The notes beneath the pieces are model-generated. The model ran no database searches. It was not told the DNA's origin and saw only the letters and a program-made list of their open reading frames with translations. From Bradyrhizobium sp. WD16 (lineage in GTDB: Bacteria > Pseudomonadota > Alphaproteobacteria > Rhizobiales > Xanthobacteraceae): DNA of 64,000 nucleotides. Location: assembly GCF_024181725.1 (NCBI RefSeq), contig NZ_CP028908.1, positions 558,001-622,000 of the forward strand, given 5' to 3'. A program made the position numbers and the translations under genes. Below, in pieces: positions 48,023-57,241 of this stretch (position 1 is the first letter of the stretch; every line of letters begins with the position of its first letter).

Positions 48023-49285
48023 TTATTTCGCGGCGTCGAGGCCGCGGGTGTCGACATGCACCACGACCGACATGCCGGCGCGCAGCAGGTTTTCGCGGGC
48101 GATCGCCGCCGGCACGCGGATGCGCACCGGCACGCGCTGCACGATCTTGGTGAAGTTGCCGGTGGCATTGTCGGGCGGCAGCAGCGAGAACACCGCGCCG
48201 GCGGCCGGCGACAGGCTCTCGACCACGCCCTCGACCTCGCGGCCGGCAACGCCGTCGATGGTCAGGCCGGCCGGCTGTCCGGGCCGGATGCGGCCGAGCT
48301 GGGTCTCCTTGAAGTTGGCATCGATGAAGACCTCGTCGAGCGGCACGACATTGGCGAGACGCTGGCCGACCTGGATGAAGTCGCCGGTATTGACCAGGCG
48401 GTTGGCGAAGATGCCGTCGACCGGCGCCCGCACCTCGGTGAAGGCGAGGTCACGCTCGGCCTTGGCAAGCGCCGCCTTGAGCTCGGCGAGCTGACGCTCG
48501 GCCTCGATCTTCTGCGCCTTGATGACATCGATGTTGCGCTCGGCGGCATCGAGCGCCGCCTGCGCGCTCTGCACCTGGGCGGTCGACTGATCGCGCGTCG
48601 CCTGGGACTGCTCGAAGGTCGCCTGGGAGGCGAAACCCTTGGTGCTGAGCTGTTGCTGGCGCTCGAAGTCGAACTGCGCGCGCTTGACCCCGGCCTGCGC
48701 CGATTCGAGCTGGGCCTTCGCCTGCTCGACCAGGCTGAGCTGGGCTTCGACCTGCCGGCCGATGCGCGTGATGGTGGCTTCCTGGGTCGCGGTCTTGGCA
48801 CGGGCGGAATCGACCGCGATGCGGTAGTCGCCATCGTCGATCTTGATCAGGAGATCGCCGGCTTTCACCCTGGAATTGTCCTTGGGGCTGATCGCCGCGA
48901 TGTGGCCGGAGACCCGGGCGCCGAGCAGCGTGCTGTTGGCCCGGACATAGGCGTCGTCGGTGGTGACGATGAACCGCCCCACCAGCACATAGTGGCCGCC
49001 ATAGCCGGCCGCGGCGATGGCGAGGACGGCGCCGAGCACGCTCAGGACCAGCCGGCGCCGGCCGCCTTTGGCGGGAGCGGCTACCGCGGTTCGCGAGGCG
49101 GCTTCGGAGGCGGTCCGCGCCGACGGCGAGCCACGATCGGCGGTTTCCCGATCGGTAACATCCGCACGGCTCTCGGCCACCGGGTGCGGGGCGGCGGCGC
49201 CCGGCGCGGTGTCGGACCCGGGGGATGCGGGCGAGTTGGAATCCGGGCGGAGTTTCCGCGCGGCTTGATCACGTCCAGCGGCCAT
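48023..49285 (-). CDS. HlyD-family membrane fusion protein (EmrA-like)
   Basis: A 420-residue periplasmic adaptor. A disordered, charged N terminus (1-75) is followed by one membrane helix at about 78-98, a lipoyl half motif (TDDAYVRANSTLLGARVSGHI), long coiled-coil hairpins (about 150-290) and the beta-barrel part (TEVRAPVDGIFANRLVNTGDFIQVGQRL). It couples the EmrB-like pump to an outer-membrane channel, which is not in this window. A GAGGA site precedes the ATG. Confidence 0.93.
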   Translation of the reverse strand: MAAGRDQAARKLRPDSNSPASPGSDTAPGAAAPHPVAESRADVTDRETADRGSPSARTASEAASRTAVAAPAKGGRRRLVLSVLGAVLAIAAAGYGGHYVLVGRFIVTTDDAYVRANSTLLGARVSGHIAAISPKDNSRVKAGDLLIKIDDGDYRIAVDSARAKTATQEATITRIGRQVEAQLSLVEQAKAQLESAQAGVKRAQFDFERQQQLSTKGFASQATFEQSQATRDQSTAQVQSAQAALDAAERNIDVIKAQKIEAERQLAELKAALAKAERDLAFTEVRAPVDGIFANRLVNTGDFIQVGQRLANVVPLDEVFIDANFKETQLGRIRPGQPAGLTIDGVAGREVEGVVESLSPAAGAVFSLLPPDNATGNFTKIVQRVPVRIRVPAAIARENLLRAGMSVVVHVDTRGLDAAK

Positions 49286-49356
49286 GGGGCGTCCTCGATA
49301 CTCGCAACATGCGGTCCCCTCCCCGGGCGTGGCCGCATGGATTATCGTTCATACCA

Positions 49357-49377
49357 TTGACCGAACCGTTCGGTCAA
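49357..49377. promoter_or_regulatory. Perfect palindromic operator of the efflux/TetR divergent promoter
   Basis: TTGACCGAAC and GTTCGGTCAA flank a single C: ten-base perfect arms. Located between the EmrA-like gene and the TetR gene, it is the expected TetR operator and probably overlaps promoter elements for both directions. Confidence 0.8.
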
Positions 49378-49450
49378 TATAGAAATCGACTCGACCCGGC
49401 GCGAACGATGTCTGGCCTGCTGGGCAACCTTATCTAAGGACGATTGATTG

Positions 49451-50104
49451 ATGAAAAGCGCCGCCGCGCCGGTCGTGCCCGCCGCTGCTGAAGATTCCGC
49501 CAAGCGCCGCCAGATCCTGGCCGGCGCCCGCCGGGTTTTCATGGATTTCGGCTTCGATGGCGCCAGCATGGGCGAGATCGCCAAGGCGGCGGGGGTCTCC
49601 AAAGGCACGCTCTACGTCTACTTCGCCGACAAGAACGCGTTGTTCGAAGCCCTGATCGACGAAATCGGCTCGTGGCAGAACCAGTCGCCCGACTTCGACC
49701 TCGACGAGGATATCGGCGCCTGCCTGCATCGCTTCGGCACCGCCTATATGAAGATGCTGTGCCGGCCCCAGGGCGGATCGGCGGTGCGCACCGTGATGGC
49801 GATCGCCGAGCGCATGCCGGAGATCGGACGGCGCTATTACGGCTGCATCGCCTCCGGCTGGATCAGGAAGCTCGGCCTCTATCTGACCGAGCAGACCGGG
49901 ACGGGGCGGCTCGCGATCGAGGACGGCGAACTCGCGGCAACGCAATTCATGCTGAGCTGCCAGGCGACGCTCTTCCTGCCCTTCGTCTTCCAGGCCATCC
50001 CGGCGCCCTCGGCTGAGCATATCGACCGGGTGGTCGCCAGCGCCGTGCGCATGTTCCTGGCGGCCTATGCCGTGCCGCCGCCTGTCAGCGGCCGGAATCC
50101 GTAA
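49451..50104 (+). CDS. TetR/AcrR family transcriptional repressor
   Basis: A 217-residue regulator. The HTH is at about 20-65 (RRQILAGARRVFMDFGFDGASMGEIAKAAGVSKGTLYVYFADKNALFEALI, described here by its TetR hallmark SKGTLYVYF). The C-terminal ligand domain is helical. It is divergent from the EmrAB-like operon with a perfect palindrome between, so it most likely represses the pump. ATG 49451 is preceded by AAGGA. Its last 20 bases overlap the convergent extensin-like gene. Confidence 0.92.
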   Translation: MKSAAAPVVPAAAEDSAKRRQILAGARRVFMDFGFDGASMGEIAKAAGVSKGTLYVYFADKNALFEALIDEIGSWQNQSPDFDLDEDIGACLHRFGTAYMKMLCRPQGGSAVRTVMAIAERMPEIGRRYYGCIASGWIRKLGLYLTEQTGTGRLAIEDGELAATQFMLSCQATLFLPFVFQAIPAPSAEHIDRVVASAVRMFLAAYAVPPPVSGRNP

Positions 50105-51296
50105 TCCGCGATTCGTCCTCGATGGTGGCCTCGTCATCGCGCGTCAGCGGCTTGTGAGCGAAGGCGCTCCTGACGCTGCGCGAGATCGAGCCGGTGATGC
50201 CGCTGTCCTGGCCGCGCCAGGCATTGCGCGCGCCGGCCCGCGCCGCGATCTGCTCGCCGGAGACGGCGCCGGGCTGACAGATGACGCGGCCGCTGGCGCG
50301 CCGCATCAGGTCCACATGAATATGGTCATAGTGATAGACGTTCGATCCGGGCGCGAGCACGGTGTTGAACAGCTGGCAGGCGCCGCCCTGGACGTCGCGC
50401 AGAAAGCCCTGTTCCTCGGGCATGCCGCGCCAGCCGTCCTTGACCGTGATCCGCCGGCCGTCAGACAAAGTGAAGCCGGCGACGTCGATGGCGTTGCCGA
50501 AGGCGTGTTCGGAAATATGCGCGTTCGGATTGCCGTTCATGCCACGGCACGAATAGGCGGAGATCTGCCGGATCTCGACCACCGGCGCGCCGAACCAGCG
50601 CATCGCCGCCGGCTGCACGGTCTCCGCCATCCATTTGTCGAGGGCCGAGACGATCGGACAGGCGAGGGTCGCGGCGGGCTTCACCGTCACCGGACCGATC
50701 GAGGTGACCGGCGAGCCCTGTGACGGGCCGAGCCGCGGCAGCGGCGCCTCGTTGCGCTCGATCCCTTGGTCGATCCCTCGGGACATCGGCGCCCGCCCCA
50801 CCGCGGCGGTTCCGCCGTCCGGCCCGGCGGCGGGCGGCAACTCGATTTCATCGCCGGCGGTCGGCCGCACCCCGGGGGCGTTGATCGACATCGGCGCGCC
50901 GGCGGGGGCCGACGAAGGCGACTGGAGCGGCGGCGACGAAGAATAGGTCGGACCGGCCGGCGGAGCGGAATCGCCGCCGGGCCGCAGCGGCCAGCGCGGC
51001 TGCTGCGACGTCGGGATCCCGCCCGGCGGCCGCAATTCGTCGGCAAAGCCGTAGCTCGAGCCGCTGTCGAGGGCGGCAACCTTCAGGGGGAACTCGGCAC
51101 CGCACACGCCCGGCCCATTGATCGGCTCGATGCGGTACAGGGCGGCGCTTTCGTGCACCGCCCCGGATTTCAGGCACGCCATCTCAGCCTCGCGCCGCCA
51201 GGGCTCGCGTTCCGCGGTGAAGAAGCCGCGGCCGCAGCCGGCCAGGGTGACGAGGGCGATGGAGCCGACGAGAAACAAACGAACTCCGCGCGTCAT
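50085..51296 (-). CDS. Extensin-like family lipoprotein
   Basis: A 403-residue protein with a lipoprotein signal (ALVTLAGC), a Pro/Ser-rich linker (about 95-175) and a C-terminal extensin-like domain (about 215-350) with ISAYSCRGMNGNPNAHISEHAFGNAIDVAGF and HYDHIHVDL. The His/Asp pattern SEHAFGNAID resembles LAS-type peptidase zinc sites, so a cell-wall hydrolase role is possible. Cys pairs suggest periplasmic disulfides. It is convergent with, and overlaps by 20 bases, the TetR gene. Confidence 0.85.
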   Translation of the reverse strand: MTRGVRLFLVGSIALVTLAGCGRGFFTAEREPWRREAEMACLKSGAVHESAALYRIEPINGPGVCGAEFPLKVAALDSGSSYGFADELRPPGGIPTSQQPRWPLRPGGDSAPPAGPTYSSSPPLQSPSSAPAGAPMSINAPGVRPTAGDEIELPPAAGPDGGTAAVGRAPMSRGIDQGIERNEAPLPRLGPSQGSPVTSIGPVTVKPAATLACPIVSALDKWMAETVQPAAMRWFGAPVVEIRQISAYSCRGMNGNPNAHISEHAFGNAIDVAGFTLSDGRRITVKDGWRGMPEEQGFLRDVQGGACQLFNTVLAPGSNVYHYDHIHVDLMRRASGRVICQPGAVSGEQIAARAGARNAWRGQDSGITGSISRSVRSAFAHKPLTRDDEATIEDESRITDSGR

Positions 51297-51607
51297 CCGC
51301 GCACTGTTCGTCGAATTTCTTTAAAGACTCTTCAACACTTTGAATTCATGTAATTTTTACCATGTTTGAAGGGATGCAACCTTCCCCCTGCCCCGGCGTT
51401 AGATATGGTTGGAGCGTTTTCACCGGTTGTTCGCGTGAAGAATGTTGTTCGCGTGAAGAATTGGCGTGAGGAAAACGCGCCAGGAAATGAGACACCGGGA
51501 CGCGATTAGCTCAGCACCGCTGTCTTTTCCGCCCGCCGCCCGCTGTTACATTGACGCCGCCGACAGGCGCTGCCGACCCACGACGAACGGATCAGGGAGC
51601 TGTCTCC
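51297..51607 (+). other. Gap with an 18-bp tandem duplication
   Basis: No firm gene. GTTGTTCGCGTGAAGAAT occurs twice in tandem (51426-51443 and 51444-51461) with a decayed third unit. A GTG frame from 51434 could encode a 24-residue peptide (MKNVVRVKNWREEN...), not convincing. An AT-rich patch near 51335-51375 is promoter-like for either side. Confidence 0.4.
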
Positions 51608-51691
51608 ATGAGCTTCGCCGGGAAACTCGAAATCCTCATCGTCTATGCGGCGTTCGCCTTTGTCGGCGCCATCATCCTCGGCATGTTCTGA
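51608..51691 (+). CDS. 27-residue single-helix membrane peptide
   Basis: The frame from ATG 51608 to TGA 51691 encodes a peptide that begins MSFAGKLEIL and ends GAIILGMF: a short amphipathic start, then one hydrophobic helix (VYAAFAFVGAIILGMF). GGGAG lies at the right distance upstream. Composition is clearly membrane-like and unlike neighbouring random frames. Function unknown. Confidence 0.55.
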   Translation: MSFAGKLEILIVYAAFAFVGAIILGMF

Positions 51692-51916
51692 GGCCGGATG
51701 ATCTGTCGCCGGCGTTTTCCGACGCGAGCGACGCGATCCTCTCATCATCATCCCCCGTGTCCTTGGCCGGCTGCGCCCACGCAGGCAGGGATCAAGTACG
51801 CCATCGATTGACACTTTTTCCCGCGCCCGCTGTAATATCCGCCGGGGTCAGCGATCTCCCCGTCAGGCGACAGCCCAAGCATCGCGTCCCGTTCCTGTTG
51901 TCACGAGGGCGCAGCC

Positions 51917-53326
51917 GTGTCGTCGACCCCCATCCAAGCCGCTCCTGTCACCGCGCCGGGCAACGCCGCCGCGCCGAGTCATGACATCGCCTTTTCCGAG
52001 GCGCTGCGGGTCTGGCTGCGCGTCGCGCTGCTCAGCTTCGGCGGGCCGGCCGGCCAGATCGCGGTGATGCACCGCATCCTGGTCGAGGAGAAGCACTGGA
52101 TTTCCGAGAACCGTTTCCTGCATGCGCTGAACTACTGCATGCTGCTGCCGGGGCCGGAGGCCCAGCAACTCGCGACCTATATCGGCTGGCTCCTCCATCG
52201 CACCAGGGGCGGCCTCGTCGCCGGCACGCTGTTCGTGCTGCCGGGAATCGTCGCGATCATGGCGCTCAGCGTGATCTACGCCCTCTATGGCAATGTCGGC
52301 CTCGTCGCCGCGCTGTTCTTCGGGCTCAAGGCGGCGGTGCTCGCCATCGTCGTCGAGGCCGTCGTGCGCATCGGGCGCCGCGCGTTGCGCAACGGCGTGA
52401 TGGTCGCACTCGCCGCCCTCGCCTTCGTCGCGATCTTCTTCTTCGACGTCAACTTTCCCTGGATCATCGTCGCCGCCGGCCTGATCGGCTATGTCGGCGC
52501 CCGGCTCGGCCGCCCCGAATTCGCGCCGGCCGGCAACAGCAACGGCGCCGACACCGCCGTGATCGACAGCATGATGGGAGACGCCATCCCCGATCATGCC
52601 CGGCCCGATCCGCGGCGAACGCTGCGGGTCGCCGCCGTGTGGCTGGCGCTCTGGCTGGTGCCGGTCGCGACGCTGCTCCTCGTCCTCGGGACCGGCAGCG
52701 TCTTCAGCCAGATCGCGCTGTTCTTCTCCAAGATGGCGACGGTGACCTTCGGCGGCGCCTATGCGGTGCTGGCCTACGTCGCCCAGCAGGCGGTGGAGCA
52801 TTATCACTGGCTGGCGCCGCGCGAGATGCTCGACGGCCTCGGCATGGCCGAGACCACGCCGGGCCCGCTGATCATGGTGCTGCAATTCGTCGGCTTCCTC
52901 GCCGCCTATCGCGACGCCGGTTCGCTGCCGCCGATGCTCGCCGGCGTGCTCGGCGGCCTGCTCACCACCTGGGTCACCTTCGCGCCGTGCTTTCTCTGGA
53001 TCTTCGTCGGCGCGCCCTATGTGGAGAAGTTGCGCGGCAACACGGCGCTGGCCGGCGCGCTGGCGGCGATCACCGCCGCGGTGGTCGGCGTCATCCTCAA
53101 CCTGTCGATCTGGTTTGCGATCCACACGGTGTTTCGCGAGGTGCACCCCGTTCACGCCTACGGATTCAACGTCGAGATCCCCAACCTCGCCAGCGTCGAC
53201 GTGGCGGCGCTCGCGCTTGCGGTGTTCGCCGCCGTCGCGATCTTCCGCTTTGGACTTGGCACGCTGCCCGTATTGGGCAGCTGCTGCCTCGCCGGCATCG
53301 CGCTCGGCGCCGCCGGACTGATCTGA
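51917..53326 (+). CDS. Chromate transporter family protein (ChrA-like)
   Basis: A 469-residue inner-membrane transporter of the CHR family, long two-domain form. The N-terminal half has LLSFGGPAGQIAVMHRILVEEKHWI and YCMLLPGPEAQQLATYIGW; the C-terminal half repeats the pattern as MATVTFGGAYAVLAYVAQQAV and MAETTPGPLIMVLQFVGFLAA. It exports chromate in known members. The start is GTG 51917 with GAGGG upstream. No chrB-like regulator adjoins it, so substrate and regulation are open. Confidence 0.92.
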   Translation: MSSTPIQAAPVTAPGNAAAPSHDIAFSEALRVWLRVALLSFGGPAGQIAVMHRILVEEKHWISENRFLHALNYCMLLPGPEAQQLATYIGWLLHRTRGGLVAGTLFVLPGIVAIMALSVIYALYGNVGLVAALFFGLKAAVLAIVVEAVVRIGRRALRNGVMVALAALAFVAIFFFDVNFPWIIVAAGLIGYVGARLGRPEFAPAGNSNGADTAVIDSMMGDAIPDHARPDPRRTLRVAAVWLALWLVPVATLLLVLGTGSVFSQIALFFSKMATVTFGGAYAVLAYVAQQAVEHYHWLAPREMLDGLGMAETTPGPLIMVLQFVGFLAAYRDAGSLPPMLAGVLGGLLTTWVTFAPCFLWIFVGAPYVEKLRGNTALAGALAAITAAVVGVILNLSIWFAIHTVFREVHPVHAYGFNVEIPNLASVDVAALALAVFAAVAIFRFGLGTLPVLGSCCLAGIALGAAGLI

Positions 53327-53357
53327 GCGGAACGGCGATCCGGTCGGCGGCAGGTCC

Positions 53358-54551
53358 TCAACCGCTGCGCCCGCGCTCCTTGACCAGCAGCAGCGCCAGC
53401 AAGGCGAGCAGGCTGAGCGCCGAAGTGACGTAGAGCACCCCGGCGCCCCACCTCTCGATCATCAGGCCGAAGGCGAGCGGCGCCGCCGCCTGGGCGACGC
53501 GCGACGGTGCGCCGAGCACGCCGAGACGATAGCCGTAGTTCACCGGGCCGTAGATCGCGAGCGGCAGCGTGCCGCGGGCGATGGTGACGATGCCGTTGCC
53601 GGCACCGTGACAGATCGCGAAGACGCCGGCCGCGGCCCCGCCGAACAGTCCGAACAGCGCCGCCCCGATCGGATGGGCGATGCTGGCGATCCGCGCCGAC
53701 ACGATCGGATGATAGCGGCTGAGAAAGCCGGCCTCGAGCAGCCGCGCGCCGACCTGGGCCGGCCCGAACAGCGCGCCCGCCGCCAGCGCCTCGGTGCGGG
53801 TCGCGCCGGCGGCTTCGAGAATGCGCGGCAGATGCGCACCCATGGCGCCGGCCACGGTCCAGGCGGCGGCGAAGGCGAAGGCGAGCAGCAGCATGGTCCG
53901 GTCGATGGGGATCTGCGGCTTCATCGCGCTCACGCCGGCTGCGGCCGGAGCCCGCGTCACCGTCGGCAGGAAATACAGGTTGAGCGGCAGGCCGATGAGG
54001 AGTTGGGCCGCAGCCCAGCCGAAACAGGTGTAGCGCCAGCCGACGAGGTCGAGCCCCAACGACGTGAGCGGCCAGCCGACGGTGCTGGCAAAGCCGGCGA
54101 ACAGGGTGATGCCGGTGATCGGACGCCGTGCCTTGTCGCCGAAGATGCGGCCGAGCGCGCCGAAGGCGGCATCGTAGAGCCCGAGGCCCATGCCGATCCC
54201 GAGCACGAGCCAGGCCATGACGAGAACCGTCACCGAGGTGGCTGAGCCGAGCAGGACCAGCCCGGCGGCGAGCGTGAGGTTGGAGACGCCGAGCACCCGG
54301 CGGCCGCCGACAAGATCGATGCGGCGGCCGACAAGTGGCCCGATCAGGCCCGAGATCACCAGTGCCAGCGAGACGGCGGCGAAGAACCAGTTGGTCGAAA
54401 TGCCGAGTTCCCGGGCGATCGGATCGGCGACGATGGCCGCGATGTAATAGCTCGACGCCCAGGCCAGGGTCTGGGTGACGCCGAGCGCCACGGTGACCGG
54501 AACGGCGCGCGGCGGCGATATCGTCACGATCGTGCTCGCCGGACTGTCCAT
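53358..54551 (-). CDS. MFS transporter
   Basis: A 397-residue, 12-helix major facilitator. The N-terminal LGVTQTLAWASSYYIAAIVADPIARELGIS and LIGPLVGRRIDLVGGRRVLGVSNL loop are typical; the central loop is short. The start at ATG 54551 has AAAGGA upstream; the open frame further upstream overlaps the divergent promoter region. Convergent with chrA. Substrate not recognisable. Confidence 0.88.
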   Translation of the reverse strand: MDSPASTIVTISPPRAVPVTVALGVTQTLAWASSYYIAAIVADPIARELGISTNWFFAAVSLALVISGLIGPLVGRRIDLVGGRRVLGVSNLTLAAGLVLLGSATSVTVLVMAWLVLGIGMGLGLYDAAFGALGRIFGDKARRPITGITLFAGFASTVGWPLTSLGLDLVGWRYTCFGWAAAQLLIGLPLNLYFLPTVTRAPAAAGVSAMKPQIPIDRTMLLLAFAFAAAWTVAGAMGAHLPRILEAAGATRTEALAAGALFGPAQVGARLLEAGFLSRYHPIVSARIASIAHPIGAALFGLFGGAAAGVFAICHGAGNGIVTIARGTLPLAIYGPVNYGYRLGVLGAPSRVAQAAAPLAFGLMIERWGAGVLYVTSALSLLALLALLLVKERGRSG

Positions 54552-54704
54552 TCGGTCCTTTCCGCGGCGGCCGTGCTGGAGCGCACCGGTGATATTCCCG
54601 GCGTAGCTGCAGCCGTGATGTCTCGTCAAGGAGAGCGCAGCGCAAGAGGGTTTTCTCCCACCCCGCGACAATCTAGAATCGAATCAGCGACCATCGGGGA
54701 ATCC

Positions 54705-56246
54705 ATGCGCATCAAACCATTGCTGATCGGAGCGGCAACGCTCGCTGCCTCGTTCGTCCTCAGCCTCAAGATCATGAACTGGGTGTCGCCGCCGCCGGGC
54801 GGAGTTGCGCCGACGCTGACCAGGCTGCCAGCGCTGCCGCCGCCGGCGCGGCCCTCGAAGATCGTCACGCCGGTCGCGATCACCCTGGCGGCGATCCAGA
54901 CCTCGGTCGATCGCGCGGCCCCGCACAATTTCGCCGGCAAGGCCGACAATCCGGTCGGACAGATCCTGCAGAACGCCGACATCAACTGGACGGTCGAGCG
55001 CGGCGCCATCACGGCGGCGGGCGCCAACAACCAGCTCACGCTGACGACGCCGCTGACCGGCCGCCTCAACGTCACCGGCGCGCTGTCGGCGAGTGCCGGC
55101 AACGCCATCAGCAGCATGATCGGCGGCGACATCGGCAAGCAGCTCGGCAACATCTCGATCAAGGCGTTCAACGCCAATGCCGACATCCGCGGCAACGTCG
55201 TGCTCAATGCACGGCCGCTGCTCACCGAGCGCTGGCGCCTCGAACCCAACATCACCGCCCAGGTCAATGTCGGCGATACCGGCGTGAGCGCGGGCGGCGT
55301 GCGCATCGGCGTGCCGGCGCAGGTCAAGCCGATGCTCGACACGGCGGTGAGCGAGCAGGTGGCGGCGATGCAGCAGCGCATCCGCAGCGATCCGTTCATC
55401 GAGCAGAATGCACGGCGCGAATGGGCCAGGATGTGCCGCACCATCCCGTTGCCGAGCGCCGCCCCCGGGGTGCCCGACCTGTTCCTGGAAATGCGCCCGA
55501 CCAAGGCGATCGCGGCCCAGCCGCGGGTCGACGCCGCCAACCTCGTTCTGACCCTCGGGGTCGAAGCCGAGACGAGAATCCTGACCGCCACGACGACGCC
55601 GAACTGCCCCTTCCCGGCCCAGCTCGACATCGTGCCGCCGATCAACAAGGGCAGCATCTCCATCGGCGTGCCGATCGATCTGCCCTTCACCGAGGTCAAC
55701 AAGATCGTCAATGCCCAATTGAAGGGACGCACCTTGCCCGAGGACGGCAGCGGCCCGGTCGCCATCACCGTGCGCAGCGCCTCTGTCGCGCCATCGGGCG
55801 ATCGCCTGCTGATCTCCCTCGCGGTCGACGCCAACGAGACCAAGAGCTTCTTCAATTTCGGGGCGCAGGCCACCGTGCATGTCTGGGGCCGGCCGGTGCT
55901 CGATCAGGCACAGCAGGTCCTGCGCCTGACCGATATCGAGCTCGCGGTCGAATCCCAGGCTGCCTTCGGCCTGCTCGGTGCCGCCGCCCGCGCCGCTGAG
56001 CCCTATCTGCGCCACATGCTGGCGGAGCGCGCCACGCTCGATCTCAAGCCGCTGGCGGCCAATGCCCGGCAGAAGATCGAGGCCGCGCTGGCGGATTTCC
56101 GCAATGCCGCCGACGGCGTCAAGGTCGACGCCAGCGTCAGCGAGGTCCGCCTGGTGGGCGTCGCCTTCGACAGCGACACGCTGCGCATCGTCACCGACAT
56201 CGCCGGCACCACGCGCGTCACGGTCTCGTCGCTGCCGGCGCTGTAG
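54705..56246 (+). CDS. DUF4403 family protein
   Basis: A 513-residue protein with an N-terminal membrane or signal segment (LLIGAATLAASFVLSLKIM, about 5-23), then a long beta-rich region. SKIVTPVAITLAAIQTSVDRAAP, NITAQVNVGDTGVS and ISIGVPIDLPFTEVNKIVNAQLKGRTLPEDG match the DUF4403 pattern, which resembles tubular lipid-binding (TULIP-like) folds. Likely periplasmic or membrane-anchored; function unknown. ATG 54705 with GGGGA upstream is used. Confidence 0.82.
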   Translation: MRIKPLLIGAATLAASFVLSLKIMNWVSPPPGGVAPTLTRLPALPPPARPSKIVTPVAITLAAIQTSVDRAAPHNFAGKADNPVGQILQNADINWTVERGAITAAGANNQLTLTTPLTGRLNVTGALSASAGNAISSMIGGDIGKQLGNISIKAFNANADIRGNVVLNARPLLTERWRLEPNITAQVNVGDTGVSAGGVRIGVPAQVKPMLDTAVSEQVAAMQQRIRSDPFIEQNARREWARMCRTIPLPSAAPGVPDLFLEMRPTKAIAAQPRVDAANLVLTLGVEAETRILTATTTPNCPFPAQLDIVPPINKGSISIGVPIDLPFTEVNKIVNAQLKGRTLPEDGSGPVAITVRSASVAPSGDRLLISLAVDANETKSFFNFGAQATVHVWGRPVLDQAQQVLRLTDIELAVESQAAFGLLGAAARAAEPYLRHMLAERATLDLKPLAANARQKIEAALADFRNAADGVKVDASVSEVRLVGVAFDSDTLRIVTDIAGTTRVTVSSLPAL

Positions 56247-56512
56247 CGCCGTGGATGAGGCGCCGCGCCGACGGCGCGCCGCGTTCGCCTCCCCTCCGTC
56301 GTCATCGCCCGGCTTGAGCCAGTACGCCGGGACGCGGGAGATATGGACAGCGAGCATCGCTGTGCCCTCTCTCGCCGACACGGAGGCCCAGGTCCTCCGC
56401 TTTCGCTGAGGACGACGGTGTGTGGTGGCGGCCAGCGTCTCGGCCAAGACGCCGCTGTTGTGATCGGCGCCTGATTGGCACAGCGCGTGCGGCTCGCCCT
56501 GCGTCGTCGCCT

Positions 56513-57064
56513 TCAGCTGCGATAGTCGACCAGCAGCGAGGTCTGCGACTTCGACGACGTGGTGCTGCCGTTCGAGCCATAGGACGACGAGGACGACGAA
56601 CGATCCACCGCCTTGAGCGCCTCGACGAATTTCTTGATCAGCTCGTCGACAGTAGAGCTATTCGACGAACTCGACGACGATGACGTCGACGAGGTCGAGG
56701 AACCTTCCGAATCGTTGTCGGAGGACTGCGACGGCGGCGGCCCGCCAGCGCCGCCAGGCCCGCCGCCAAGGGCATTGGAGAAGACGTTCTTGAGTTCGCT
56801 GGCCTGGCTGCTGGTCAATTTACCGCTCGAGACCTCGCTCTGGATCAGGCTGTCGATCTTCGACTGAAGCTGATCGGGCGTCTGCGACGAGATCGATGTC
56901 GCACCGCCGTTCTTGAGCGCCGAATCGATCGTGTCGAGCGCGGAGGACAGCGCCGTCTGATCGCTCGAACTGATCTGGCCGGAGGAGACTTCCTTGGACA
57001 GTTCGCTCTTGAGCAGATCGAGCGGCGAATGGCTGGCGGTGGATAACGACGAGATCGAGGTCAT
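56513..57064 (-). CDS. Ser-rich low-complexity protein with two short helical repeats
   Basis: A 183-residue protein of unknown function. Two related segments are seen: LLKSELSKEVSSGQISSSDQ (about 17-36) and KIDSLIQSEVSSGKLTSSQA (about 68-87), each followed by a helix ending in AL. A Gly/Pro stretch (GGGPGGAGGPPP), a Ser/Thr-rich linker, one more helix (VDELIKKFVEALKAVD) and a Ser-rich tail ending SLLVDYRS follow. No signal peptide. It is divergent from the response regulator at 57242. Composition suggests a secreted or surface filament-associated protein, but that is a guess. Confidence 0.65.
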   Translation of the reverse strand: MTSISSLSTASHSPLDLLKSELSKEVSSGQISSSDQTALSSALDTIDSALKNGGATSISSQTPDQLQSKIDSLIQSEVSSGKLTSSQASELKNVFSNALGGGPGGAGGPPPSQSSDNDSEGSSTSSTSSSSSSSNSSTVDELIKKFVEALKAVDRSSSSSSYGSNGSTTSSKSQTSLLVDYRS

Positions 57065-57241
57065 TGGCCGGGCTCCGAGGATGCAGGTGACAATTCTCGA
57101 GGCGAGGCTAAGGCCGCGAAGCTTAATGCAAACTTGCGCAAAACGGGGTGGTATTTTGCGCATTATTGCCGGGCCGCCGACGGAAACACATCGAAACAAA
57201 AATCGCACCGCTCCGGCCACAATTTGCTGCAAAAACGGGCC

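Noticed and set aside
51503-51560. GCGATTAGCTCAGC resembles the D-arm start of a tRNA
   Set aside because: No matching acceptor stem, anticodon arm or T arm could be found after it.
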